Assembly (NCBI GenBank): GCA_963989385.1
Contig: OZ022503.1
Location: forward strand, 53,566,858-53,630,857
DNA from: Ctena decussata
Lineage: Eukaryota; Mollusca; Bivalvia; Lucinida; Lucinidae
DNA: 64,000 nt
Reading direction: 5' to 3'
Shown: positions 50,230 through 60,442 of the stretch, piece after piece
Numbering within the stretch: position 1 is the stretch's first letter
Layout of the letters: the number at the start of each line of letters is the position of its first letter
Notes under the pieces: generated by a model
The model's database searches: none
What the model was told of the DNA's origin: nothing
Seen by the model: only the letters and a program-made list of their open reading frames with translations
Made by a program: the position numbers and the translations under genes

Positions 50230-50297
50230 TATCTGGTGGCAAGGACGCATGTGGCGGAGCCAATGTCCAGACAACAAACGTCCTTACCACCAATTAT
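50230..50297. repeat. Family G hairpin
   Basis: CTGGTGGCAAGGACGCATGT, GGCGGAGCCAATGTCCAGAC, AACGTCCTTACCACCA. Confidence 0.82.
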
Positions 50298-50335
50298 TGA
50301 CATCTCAAGAAGCAATTAACTGGCCACATGTGGTA

Positions 50336-50402
50336 GAACTAGTGACAAGGACGTCCGTGGAGGAGCCTTTATCCAACAGCAACGTCCTTCCCTCGAGTTC
50401 CT
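50336..50402. repeat. Family G hairpin
   Basis: GAACTAGTGACAAGGACGTC, GGAGGAGCCTTTATCCAAC, AACGTCCTTCCCTCGAGTTC. Confidence 0.8.
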
Positions 50403-50516
50403 TAACCGCAGCGGGCCTCAGAGTTGTGAAATACCAGAGAAAAGGATACAGCAAAATAATAATGTTACTAGTACTAAAAGGTACAAACAGCACGTATCTA
50501 TACATATTTTAACATA

Positions 50517-50587
50517 CTAGAACTAGTGGCAAGGGCGTATGTGGCGGAGCCCATGTCCAAACAGCATACGTCCTTCTCACCAGTTCT
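50517..50587. repeat. Family G hairpin
   Basis: AGAACTAGTGGCAAGGGCGT, ATGTGGCGGAGCCCATGTCC, CATACGTCCTTCTCACCAGT. Confidence 0.85.
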
Positions 50588-50704
50588 GTCCTTGTGGTGC
50601 TTGTAGTCACAGGTATAGTGAAGCAAGTGGACCTTTATCATGTTTATTTTAGCGCCTGTGCCAGCATGAACCTAACATTTGTGGAAAAAAACTGAAATGA
50701 AGAC

Positions 50705-52025
50705 TTACTTGAATGTTTTCAATATAAGTTCAATAAATTTACTTAATTTAGTCAATACTGACGTACTTTTAGTTTTAAGAAGCTCTGCAAATTTAAGCAT
50801 ATTAGGTCGTCGAATGTAGTATGGTTTTAAATAAACGTGTCTTTCTATGTGAAAATATGGGAATTTGAAGATATAATGGAATTCATCACCAATGTCATTA
50901 AGCGTGCAAAGTGAGCATTTTCTTTCAGAAATATCTAAGCCGTCCCATCTTCCGGTTTCTACAGGAAGTTTGTGGTTACCTGTTCTTAATTTAAACAGTT
51001 TTATATATAATTTTCGTGGTAAGAGAACCAAATAATTTTCAAGTGCATATTCGTTTTTAAAAGAAAAATATGTGAAAGCTTTGGAAGATTGAACTGCCTT
51101 ACCATACCATTCTTGAATGTATTGATCGATGAGCATATTTTTTACGTATTTACTTAATTGATTTATTGGACAATTTTGCTGAGAATACCATACGTCTGGT
51201 CTACCAATCTGGTTAAAGATGGATTCAGTGCACGCTAACCATTTTGATTTGACGTTAGGTGAGTGAATCATAGACTGATATAATGAATAGGAAAGTTTCA
51301 TTTCTTTTGCTTGCACCAACCTTTTCCAAAAACCTACCATTCTACTTTTTATGATAATTTTGAACGGATAGCGTCCTAGTTCTCCTAAAAGCATATAAAG
51401 TGGTGTGCTCTTTTTAGACAAAGTAATTTTGCGAAGAAAATCATTGTGAAGTTTTTCGATCATATCTATGTTTTCGTACCCCCAAATTTCGCAAGCATAG
51501 GTTAGAATAGGTAATACTGTATGGTCGAATAATTTAAGCTGTAAGTCGAGAGGAATATCTAAGTTATTTATTCTGGTAAATAATAGTATCATAGCCTTTC
51601 TAGCCTGTTGGACTACGTGTTTTCTGGCATTAAGAAAGCTACCAGATTGCGAGAAAAGCACACCTAAATATCTGTAAGAGTCTACAATTTCAATGACTTC
51701 ATTTCCAATTTTAAATGTTATATTTGGCTGTTTTCGCACTCCAAAGATAAGTATCTTAGTTTTCCCTATGTTTATGCTTAATTTCCATTCTTTACAATAT
51801 AACGAAAATGCATGTAAACAGTTTTGTAGATCGGTTGGGTTGTCAATACGGTATCGTCGGCATACAGGAGAGAGAATAACTTCAGATAGATCATAAATTC
51901 TTCGTCGTCAACATCAATTGTGATTCCTGATAAACCTTTATGCATGAGAAATGATTCTAAATCGTTTAAATATAATGAAAACATGACCGGGGAGAGATTC
52001 TCTCCTTGTCTGACTCCAAGGAGTG
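50705..52025 (-). pseudogene. Non-LTR retrotransposon reverse transcriptase, 5'-truncated and frameshifted
   Basis: The distal part reads VRQGENLSPVMFSLYLNDLE, then LLYADDTVL, the YADD catalytic motif of reverse transcriptase (coding bases 51864-51853). The frame then shifts near 51840-51850 into DNPTDLQNCLHAFSLYCKEW, GKTKILIFG and a 344-codon open stretch containing IEIVDSYRYLGVLFSQSG, YACEIWG and ERKCSLCTLNDIGDEFHYIF, ending at 50705. This is the thumb and C-terminal region of a jockey/CR1/L2-type LINE. Everything 5' of the QGE motif is missing at ~52025, a typical 5' truncation. One small deletion breaks the frame, so the insertion is dead but fairly young. Confidence 0.9.
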
Positions 52026-53141
52026 CTTATACATAACACATTGAAGACATGCATTGGACATTTTTATTTATTTTATTTTATTAGTATTATTTCATTATTA
52101 TGTTGTTGTTTTTTAAAAGTGGGGCGGAGGAGAGGATGGAGGAGAGAGGGAGGAAGGATGACAAGGAGAGGTTTGGGCAGTAGGAGATACGCACAACAAA
52201 GGAACAACATTAAGGTGAGGATTTGTGGTAAATGCAAAAATGTGCATGAAACCATAAAAAGATAACGTATCTCTCTGAAATGTAGCAGACTTCTTATTTT
52301 TGCTGTTCTCTACAGTTTAGAATACAAAAAGAGGTACATGCTGCTTAAAAAGTGTTTTTATTAGGAAATATCAAAGGGTAATTTTCTGCGCAGAAATAAC
52401 ATCGTTATTAATAATTTACGTAGCGCTGAAGGTACGTTATTGCACTATAAAGAGCTTCCTAGCAATTATTTGTTCCAACTCTTTCTCAAATTGTAAGGTA
52501 GACCAGATGAATATGGAAGCATATTCTCAAATGTTCAACCATGTAAATGGTGCATGTACACTAGACGCATTCATCAAATATAGGGTAGGCCAGCAAATAC
52601 CTATATAACACATACAATACTAATACTACATTACTGATACTATGACAGGTGTGTAAATGAAATTGTTCAACCTTGTTAAAATAGTGTTTCGACAAAAAAA
52701 AATCTGGACACAGTCTACGTCTTTTTTTTAATCTGCTCAGCATGATAATGTGTGAAAGAGTTGGAAAAAAATGCTAGGACGCTCTTTGTACTGCAATAAT
52801 GTACCCTCAACACTAAGTATATTTTCAATGATACTATTACTTTTTTAGATTTCTGCGCAGAAAATTACTCTTTGATCTTTCCTTATAAAACACTTATTAA
52901 CACCAACAAATCCTGCATTTCGGGATTCTAAATTATGAAAAACAACATAAAGAATTTTGTGAAGATCTGTTGTACTTTGAGCGTTTTATGCAGATTTTGT
53001 CTTTGCTCCAAATCAGTGATTAGCACCACCTTAAATTTTCTAGTTCATTTCATTTAATTATTTATTTATCATCCTTTTTTAATAATCAAGTAAAAGCTGA
53101 GGTTTTAGTACATCAAAAGTACATATGAATAGATACGAGTA

Positions 53142-53172
<31 letters not shown>

Positions 53173-53609
53173 GAAAGTGTGTCAGAAATGGAAATTAAGT
53201 GTCACTTTCCAGTTGATAAAACATACAAAATATATTTTATACCATATTATGATAATATTTAGCTTTGCTCTTACAAAACATACATGCCTATAGGTGAAAG
53301 AGCGGACATTTTTATTATTTAAAAGAAATCAACCAACATGATAAGATTATGCCAATGAATGGATAAGTAATTCGTTTCGAACACTGACCTCGGCTTTTTT
53401 TTTTCAAATAATGTGCACACCCGTCGTTTTCCTTTTGGCCAGCCCGAAGGGAGCACTCACTAACCTCCCGTGCTTCAGTGCTACGACGTTCATATTTGCT
53501 GGCCCATCCGGATTTGTGTCATAAACTAGTGTGCAAGTGTGAACAGCGTTGCACATTACTACAAATATCGTAAGATGAGAAACCGCAAATAATTCCATTA
53601 ATTGTCCTT
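52026..53609. other. Intergenic sequence; poly-T at 53142-53166
   Basis: CTGCGCAGAAATAACATCG (52388) and GATTTCTGCGCAGAAAATTAC (52850) are partial inverse matches ~460 bp apart, with TTTATTAGGAAATATCAAAG and CTTTGATCTTTCCTTATAAA next to them, so an old ~500-bp inverted-repeat element spans about 52345-52895. Confidence 0.55.
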
Positions 53610-53725
53610 AAAATAAAACAGTTTGGTATGGCAATACAGTTATTCATCCAAAAACAGCTGATGGAATGGCAAACAGTGATGACCCTGATCAGACTGCTCG
53701 TCTGATCTGGGTCTGCACTGTTTGC
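53610..53725 (+). repeat. Direct repeat, left copy (with family H hairpin)
   Basis: AACAGTTTGGTATGGCAATA, GATGGAATGGCAAACAGTGA, CCTGATCAGACTGCTC. Matches 55018-55140. Confidence 0.75.
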
Positions 53726-53814
53726 TTTTGTATGTCTGTCCCCATATTCAGAGTTTAACGGTACATTACAACACAACAACTGTTATACCCTATCCGAAAT
53801 CTTTCAAGGTTGTT

Positions 53815-54060
53815 TGGGAATTGCAGATGACTTTGCGACAATCTCACTCCAGCTTGTCCTGTTTTCAGCTGACACAATCCATTCTTGTCAACATTTTAAT
53901 ATTGACTCTCCATCTCTTCTTCTGTCTGCCTCTTCTTTTTTCTGTTCCCTGTGTCTCGGAGGATGGCCTTTTGTCCGCAGCTCGCCAAGTTCCTCAGCTA
54001 TCGCCCAGCATCTTAAGCTTCAGTTTCCGACCATGCCATCACATTCTTCTATGGTTGCTC
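53815..54060 (-). pseudogene. LINE C-terminal remnant
   Basis: The minus-strand translation includes KRRGRQKKRWRVNIKMLTRM, then DCVSAENRTSWSEIVAKSS. The RRRGRQKKRW...NIK block and the final W-x-x-I-V-x-x-S-S are typical of the end of RTE-like LINE proteins. Upstream sequence is too decayed to read. The long plus-strand frame over this interval is its antisense. Confidence 0.7.
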
Positions 54061-54222
54061 GGACCTTTCTTTACACATTTCCATTCGTTAAACGGCCATT
54101 ATACGAGTTGTTCGGTGACTTTCGGTTTCATCACTCTAAAAACATTGCATTTTTCTCCTAACTCTACTGTTAAGATCCCCATTTCACAGACGGAAAGACA
54201 TAGATTTGACAAGGGAGCCTGT

Positions 54223-54603
54223 CACACTGTAAAAATCGCGCTTAGCCATAAAACACAAGTGGTTACATGTTTAGGTGTAAACATGTTTAGGAATATGTCA
54301 TATATGAAAACATGTTCGCCTATTCTATTATTTTCCCAGACAAAGTCTGCTAAACATGTTTTATTCTGTTACGCGTTTCGGATGAATCCACTCCCTTCTT
54401 TCCCCGTTGAAGAACGATAAAAAAGACGAAAATGCTGACAGAGGAAATTTTCAAAATAAATGGTAAGTATAACCAGTTTTGTACATGTTTAATTGCTAAA
54501 CATAAACCTAAACATGTTGCAAATTGAACATGTTACGATTAAAACACATAAAAAGTCGGACTGCATTTTTTGTTAAGAATCTTATTACATTTTTTACAGT
54601 GCA
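54223..54603. repeat. Possible MITE with ACACTGTAAAAAT / TTTTTTACAGTG ends
   Basis: CACACTGTAAAAATCG at 54222 and CATTTTTTACAGTG at 54590 are inverted. The interior has further weak pairing (CATGTTTAGG / CCTAAACATG). No clear target duplication. Confidence 0.45.
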
Positions 54604-55017
54604 GTTTCACCTATGATCGAGGATATCCAGCTTGATTTTGCTAGGGCTGCAGTTGCTTGTGCAATCCTTGAGAGAATCTCTGGTTTTTGGTATAATCAGC
54701 GGCAACTGTTCTAAGCTATTTGAAACTTGTCGCCGTTCCCAGCTTCTGTCCTTTCGCCTTGATCTCTATTTGGATGCTATTTCCGCTGTTTGTCATCAGA
54801 TTGGTCTACTCAGCGGATCTCTATTTTGTACCTTGTGCAGCTTTTGTGCAAACTACCAACTAGGGTTTCTGTTCCAGCTCTCCCTTATTGAGAGCTTCAG
54901 TGTGATTGGTCAGCTAGCATAGGCGAAAAGAAGGCTCCATTCGAAGAATGACTACTTGTAAAAAAAGGTCTTCCCATTACAATAAATTTCCAAATGTTTG
55001 GATACCTAAAACTGTTA

Positions 55018-55140
55018 ACATAATTGCCCTTAAACGAAACTGTTTGGTTTAACAATGCAAAAGTATGTCATATAGCAACAGACTGAATGGCAAACAGCGT
55101 AATCCTGATCAGACTGCACTGCCCTGTTTGCCCAGATCCA
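55018..55140 (+). repeat. Direct repeat, right copy (with family H hairpin)
   Basis: AAACTGTTTGGTTTAACAAT, GACTGAATGGCAAACAGCG, ATCCTGATCAGACTGCACTG. Confidence 0.75.
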
Positions 55141-56199
55141 TCCTCCTCAATAAAATCTGAGGAAATATCCTGTGGAAGCAGATGATACATTAGAGAAACG
55201 AAAACAGCAGATAAAGTTTAACTGAGTCCGTTCGTGTGCAGTAACGTAATGTTGCAACACTGTCGACGCCCCCGCCCCTCCCCCCAGCTCCAGCTTCAGC
55301 GGTATGTTTATAGTCTGTACTATGATGAAGCAGGGAGAAGCTTGTTATAGGGTAGAGTCGAGAAACTTCGGACAGAGGGTAAAATCGGACATACCATTGC
55401 AAAGAGTGAAAATCCAATTGAGACGGCTCATTAGGATTTTCACTGTTTGGCCAGTTATTTTTGGTTTTGTTCCAAACAACTGATATATAAAGGAAACAAT
55501 GCTACTATCCGAATTTATCCGCTGTCCGAATTTACCCGACTGTCCCCTACAGTGCCTTGCAAGGAAAAATAAACTCTAAAGCCGTTCTGTACAGCTATAT
55601 GGTGGCTGCGAAGGATCTTTCCGTGGCACTTTTTTCTGGTTGTTTGGAACCACTGTTCAGCTGAGAGTAATTTAGGCCCAGTCGGTGCAAACGGTTGTCA
55701 GCAAAGTTGTAAATCGCTACTTTGCTAATAAACAGACTCAGTAAACCGACTCTGTCATTTTCATTTCTTCAGTTGATGTTAAATTCTTTGTGGTGGCCTT
55801 AAAATCACCCGTGCTTCACTGCACTGTAATAAAGTTTAAATCTTAGGTCTTGTGTTAAAATGAAGGCCTTCTCAACCGGGGCTTGTTGATTCAACGCTGA
55901 GAGCTTAGTTGGAAGTTCATTTCGAGAATAGACTGAAAAAAAAGAGTTATACATGTATATACATTGAAAAATCTTTGTGTGTTTTCAAAAGAATGCTTTC
56001 ATTTCAGTTTGATTTATCATGTTTATAATACCTGAGCATCGGCCAGACTTTTTCTTTTGAAATGGAAACACGTGGCAAATAATGAAAACGTAACATATGT
56101 TTATATCATATTGTCTAAATGTGGTTGTCGGGAAAATACTCCTTTCGTTGTCTAATGTGCATTCCTTCCAGCCCAGAGGCTTATAAGCCCTCTGTTCCT
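55141..56199. other. Intergenic sequence, nothing recognised
   Basis: TTGATTCAACGCTGAGAGC at 55887 may be a scrap of family B. No gene. Confidence 0.35.
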
Positions 56200-56490
56200 G
56201 CCATATTCGAAAAATTCCAGCGCAGTCGGTTGGACGCCTGACTTGTAAGCCAGAGGCCCTGGGTTCGATACCCGGTCCGGCCACTTACTTTCATTTCCCC
56301 TTCCGCTGATTCAAGAAGGGCAGTTGTCAGTTACTGGTGAAAGTAAGTGCACTCAGAACTGGTTAACCGCTTAGGACGTAAGAGGTCTAAGCCTGTCCAG
56401 GAATAGTGTGGTTAGGTTAACTGACCGTCGATCCCGACATGACCATAGCTGTTAACCGTGGACGTTAAACAATGACACAACAACAACAAC
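56200..56490 (+). repeat. SINE type S3, full length
   Basis: The head GCGCAGTCGGTTGGACGCC with TGT in the anticodon position and B box GGGTTCGATACCC is tRNA-Thr-like, but the acceptor stem does not pair. The body matches 12030 and 37225; the tail is ACAACAACAACAACAAC. Confidence 0.88.
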
Positions 56491-56548
56491 AACAACGAAA
56501 CATTCCAAACCTATTCTACCTAGATTATCACCAGTGTTTTATTTATAT

Positions 56549-56755
56549 GTGTTGCGACATGACAAAACAAACAAACTGGCATGTGCGCCCAGCGAAGACT
56601 CAGATCACTCAAAGTCTTCGCAGTCCGCATGGAGCTACTTTAGACTCTATAAGCTACCCTTTAAGGGCACAATGTAGACTGATCAGAATGAGCGGATACC
56701 AAGGCTGGTCTGAGTCTTCGCTGGGCGCACATGCAACTTTGTCGTGTCGCGGCTC
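56549..56755. repeat. Family D palindrome, diverged
   Basis: GTTGCGACATGACAAAACAA to ACTTTGTCGTGTCGCGGCTC. Confidence 0.85.
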
Positions 56756-57060
56756 ATTTATGCTTTGACCCACGCACACACCAAGGAACACTAGCAGTTT
56801 TCCTTGTTTTTAATGTTGTCAATAGCAGTATAGCGATACATATCAGTTACAAAATCACAACAACATGGGAAGTTTGACAATCTTGAATAAAGTCCATTAA
56901 AGTTAATGTGAATTCTTTTAGAGTAGACGTTTCTTACGAAAGAAAATTTGTCACTGTGGGCCACTCGAAGAGAAAATTCTTACCTTAGGACTAGCCCTTA
57001 TTTTGGAAATGCTTGCCACCCAGGGAAACGAAAAAGAAGTCACAGTAGTCGTTTCTATTT

Positions 57061-57296
57061 GAGCCGCGACACGAGAAAACCAACAATGTGGTTGTGCGCC
57101 CAGCACAGACTCAGATCAGTCTGGGCATCCGCCCAGTCTGATCAGAATCTTCGCTTTGCGCTTGAAGGGTAGCTAAGGGTCTAAGCTACATTCATGCGGA
57201 CAACGAAGACTCTGATCAGACTGGGCGGATGCCCAGGCTGATCCAAGTCTGCGCTGGGCGCACAACCACATTGTTGGTTTTGTCGTGTCGCGGCTC
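57061..57296. repeat. Family D palindrome
   Basis: GAGCCGCGACACGAGAAAAC to GGTTTTGTCGTGTCGCGGCTC in pieces; full length and well conserved. A family E-like remnant precedes it (56920-57040). Confidence 0.93.
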
Positions 57297-57302
57297 ATTT
57301 GT

Positions 57303-57371
57303 TAAAAGTGGCGGGGAAATCATAGAGGTGTGTCCATTCACGTCAAGTTGAATGAGTTCAAGTTGAATAAG

Positions 57372-57404
<33 letters not shown>

Positions 57405-57498
57405 AAATGGTCGGACAAAAAGTGGCGGGGAAATCATAGAAGTGGATCCATTTACGTCAAGTTGAGTGAGTTCAAGTTGAATAAGGAGAGAGAGAGAG

Positions 57499-57529
<31 letters not shown>

Positions 57530-57535
57530 TGGTCG
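57303..57535 (+). repeat. ~115-bp tandem duplication with (GA)n
   Basis: Both copies carry AAAGTGGCGGGGAAATCATA, GTCAAGTTGA(A/G)TGAGTTCAA, GTTGAATAAGGAGAGAGAG and end GAGA..TGGTCGGAC. Confidence 0.9.
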
Positions 57536-57770
57536 GACGATGGTCCCTGGGTAACTGTCAGTGCCGGGACGTCCTTCTATTTTGTATAATAGTAGGGCAA
57601 GGGCCTACTGTGCTTGCAAAAGGTGCAAGTGGGGGTTGTTTGGATATTTTTTCTCTCGCCTAGCTGTCACCATTTTTTATTTCTACCTATCTCTGGGAGA
57701 CGGCCCGATATAGACTGAAATACTATCTCAAAGGGCCTTTAAACCCAAAAACAGCCAACCAGTCAAATCA
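57536..57770 (+). repeat. SINE type S4
   Basis: AGTAGGGCAAGGGCCTACTG, GTGCAAGTGGGGGTTGTTTG, GGCCCGATATAGACTGAAAT and tail CCAAAAACAGCCAACC. Confidence 0.85.
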
Positions 57771-57827
57771 CCTTCAGGGGAAGCAACTCTGCCGTTTTCA
57801 TTTTTGTCGCATTTACCAATCGGGATC

Positions 57828-57893
57828 AACGCTTAAAGGGAAGAATTTGAGGAAATTCTTTCCTTTAAGAGTAGTTCCACCTTTAGAATGCTT
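57828..57893. repeat. Family E fold-back
   Basis: GGGATCAACGCTTAAAGGGA, AGAATTTGAGGAAATTCTTT, CCTTTAAGAGTAGTTCC. Confidence 0.8.
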
Positions 57894-58180
57894 TTATCGT
57901 CCAGAGAAGCAGATAGGAAATCACAATTGTGTTGTTTCTGTTGGTAAAAAGTGGCGAAAAAATATGAGTGTATCATTTCGTCTTCAGTAAACTAGTATGT
58001 ATTCTTTTATTCACTCTTTCCATACAAAATATGGCAACAGAGGTTTAAATATAAATATGGACAAATAAGCATGCGTGGAGCACAATAATACAGCAAAACA
58101 TGTTCATATACATGCAAAACAGAGAAAGAATTTAAGTTAGACAGTAGCCAAATTGATATCAGAGATGTGCTTTTCTTCCC

Positions 58181-58501
58181 CCGTTTTTTTTTTTTTTTTT
58201 GTTTTGTTTTTTTTTCATTTTCCCAATCTTGTATACGGTAGTTAACCAGGAGGACTGGCAATAAAAGTCTCCCATGATGAGTCCACTATATGCAGCAAAA
58301 ATCCGTGCATACCTACGAGAAAACCTGTAGGCAGCACGATTTTTTGCTGATAGAGTTCACGAAAAAAGCTTTTTATCTTGTCATTGACCGAATTCTTTTA
58401 CAAGTTTTCGCAGGAATTATGATTTCGCTGCAGTAAGTAAAATTTATTAGTTTCTTGATTATTTTTTTTTTATATCAATGTTTGTTGTTGTTGTTGTTGT
58501 T
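58181..58501. other. Poly-T runs and (GTT)n
   Basis: T-runs at 58184-58200 and 58207-58215, and (TTG)7-type repeat at 58481-58501. Nothing coding. Confidence 0.85.
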
Positions 58502-58562
58502 TTATCTAATATCAAATGGGAATAGTACTGTCTCATGTGGTGTACCGCAAAGTTATCAAGAT

Positions 58563-58765
58563 CGGGACAAATAGATTTGAGCAAAAAGAAGTAGACCCAG
58601 ATCAGACCGCCCCTGAAGGAGCAGTCTGGTCAGGACCTTCATTATCCATGTAGGATTATTAACGCCGGAAAAAATAGGTCTGAGCAAACAGGGCAGACCC
58701 AGATCAGACCTCCCTTGCAGGAGCAGTCCGATCGGGGCCTCCACCGCCCATCGTGGCCACACAGC
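58563..58765 (+). repeat. Two tandem family H-bearing units
   Basis: AGACCCAGATCAGACCGCCC / GGAGCAGTCTGGTCAGGACC and AGACCCAGATCAGACCTCCC / GGAGCAGTCCGATCGGGGCC are ~100 bp apart within a repeated frame (ATAGATTTGAGCAAA / ATAGGTCTGAGCAAAC). Confidence 0.8.
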
Positions 58766-59162
58766 TTATACCGGAAAATCAAACAGTGTAACTTTCAGGG
58801 CACTTGCGATTATCACCAGCTGATCATCCTAAGTGTCTAAGTGTCCCAACCTTCAGAACCCTTGCGGTATCTGCCGGTAAATCAGCCGATTATATTATGT
58901 GGCTTAGACTCTATTCAGGAAAGGTCTTCGCCTGATTACAAATAACGTTCTTAAACATTTCAAAGAAAAAGATGTAATTAGTAAATGAACAAGTAAAGGT
59001 AAACAATACAAAGATCAAACAAGAACTATTATATATACATTAGTTCCCATGAACAGAATTTGCAGGACTCTCTACCTGGGACTGTCAAGTTGCCGGTTGA
59101 CCACTCCCTCACCTTGACAGCTCCATGAAGTGAGCGGTCCATCGAAGCGTTTTGTAAATTTA
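58766..59162. other. Intergenic sequence, nothing recognised
   Basis: No family member or coding pattern. Confidence 0.3.
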
Positions 59163-59231
59163 ATTTCATGGCAAGGGCGCATGTGGCTGGGACGATGTCC
59201 CAGCATCATGATCCCCGCCTCATTGCCTGAT
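59163..59231. repeat. Family G-like hairpin, diverged
   Basis: CATGGCAAGGGCGCATGTGG, CTGGGACGATGTCCCAGCAT, GATCCCCGCCTCATTGCC. Confidence 0.55.
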
Positions 59232-59345
59232 ACCGCTCACTCACACTGCGAAAATAGCAACACTACTGAATAAATAGTAATTAGTGTTCATGGTATTGAC
59301 ATTGTCATGGTCAGGGTTGAAGATGGTTGTAGACGTATTAGGGGT

Positions 59346-60442
59346 TTTTAGCTCGCCTGAACGAAAGTTCAGGAAGAGCTATTGTTGTCACCACGGCGTC
59401 GGCGTCGGCGTCCACGTCCGCGTCGGCGTTCGAACTGGATGTTTTGGTTAAAGTTTTTTAAAGACCTATATCTCCTTAACCTATGGATGGATTCTTTTGA
59501 TACTTGCACTGTAGTTAGATATTGGTCCAAAGTTTAACAGGGTACCACCCCCACCCCACTCAGTGACCTTGATGTCAAGGTCATGGACTTAGAAAATTGG
59601 GAGTTTTTTTGGACTGGATGTTATGGTTAAAGTTTTATAAAGCCCAATATCTCCTTAACCCATGGATGGATTCCTTTGATACTTGCACTGAAGTTAGATA
59701 TTGGTCTAAAGTTTTCGAAGGTTCTACCCCCACCCCCTTAGTGACCTTGATGTCAAGGTCATGGACTTAGAAAATTGTCTTTTTATAGATTGGATGTTTT
59801 GGTTAAAGTTTTTTAAAGACACATATCTCCTGAACCCATAGATGAATTCTTTTTATATTTGCACTGTAGTTAGAGCTACAGAGTACTACCCCAACCCCGC
59901 TCAGTGACCTTAATGTCAAGGTCAGGGACTTAGGAAATTCGGTCTTTATTAAAGTTTTGTAATTGCATACTGATTCATAATGCTTTGCAGAGATTTATAT
60001 TTGAACTGATGTTAGACACTTCTTTGAGCTTTTATAAAACACCTTATACTTACCCCACTGGATGACCTTGAAGTCAAGGTCATCGACTTAGAATTTCGTC
60101 TTAAAGAGTTTGGTTAAAGTTTTATATTTATGAAGACATAATTTCACTGTGCCACGATGATGGACTCAGTTGATACTAATACTTGAACTGATGTTAGATA
60201 ATGGTACATCCTACATTCAAGCCTCCCCCCCCCCCCCCCCCCCCCCTCAGTTTTTTTACCTCAAGCTCATGGACTTTGAAATTTTATTTCATTTTTTTTT
60301 TAAATTTTGTTTGTAAATGTTTTTTTTATTTTGGACATGCTTGCCTGAAGTTTTATGCATAGCAGTCTACACCACCATAGCGGCTATGTGATGGGCAGGC
60401 ACCAATTTAGGCGAGCTATGCTGTCAGGCGACAGCTCTTGTT
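59346..60442 (+). mobile_element. ~1.1-kb non-autonomous element with hairpin ends and internal ~165-bp units
   Basis: 5' end: TTTTTAGCTCGCCTGAAC, GAAA, GTTCAGG (hairpin), then a GTCGGC-rich stretch. Interior: about four units with TTTTGGTTAAAGTTTT(T/A)TAAAG, ATATCTCCTTAACC, GACCTTGATGTCAAGGTCAT. 3' end: GGCGAGCTATGCTGTCAGGC, GACAGCTCTTGTT (hairpin). AGCTCGCC (59350-59357) and GGCGAGCT (60410-60417) are inverted. A C21 run is at 60226-60246. No ORF. Confidence 0.85.

Noticed and set aside
53722..54420. 232-codon plus-strand ORF
   Set aside because: It is largely antisense to a LINE C-terminal remnant on the minus strand; its Leu/Phe-rich composition is typical of such antisense frames.
54413..54712. 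Two exon-like plus-strand segments joined by GT-AG, giving a plausible peptide
   Set aside because: The acceptor ACAG/TG is the terminal repeat of the possible MITE at 54223-54603, and the flanking frame is antisense LINE, so the splice is likely coincidental.
56213..56283. tRNA-Thr gene
   Set aside because: The acceptor stem does not pair and the segment continues into the S3 SINE body with a (CAA)n tail.
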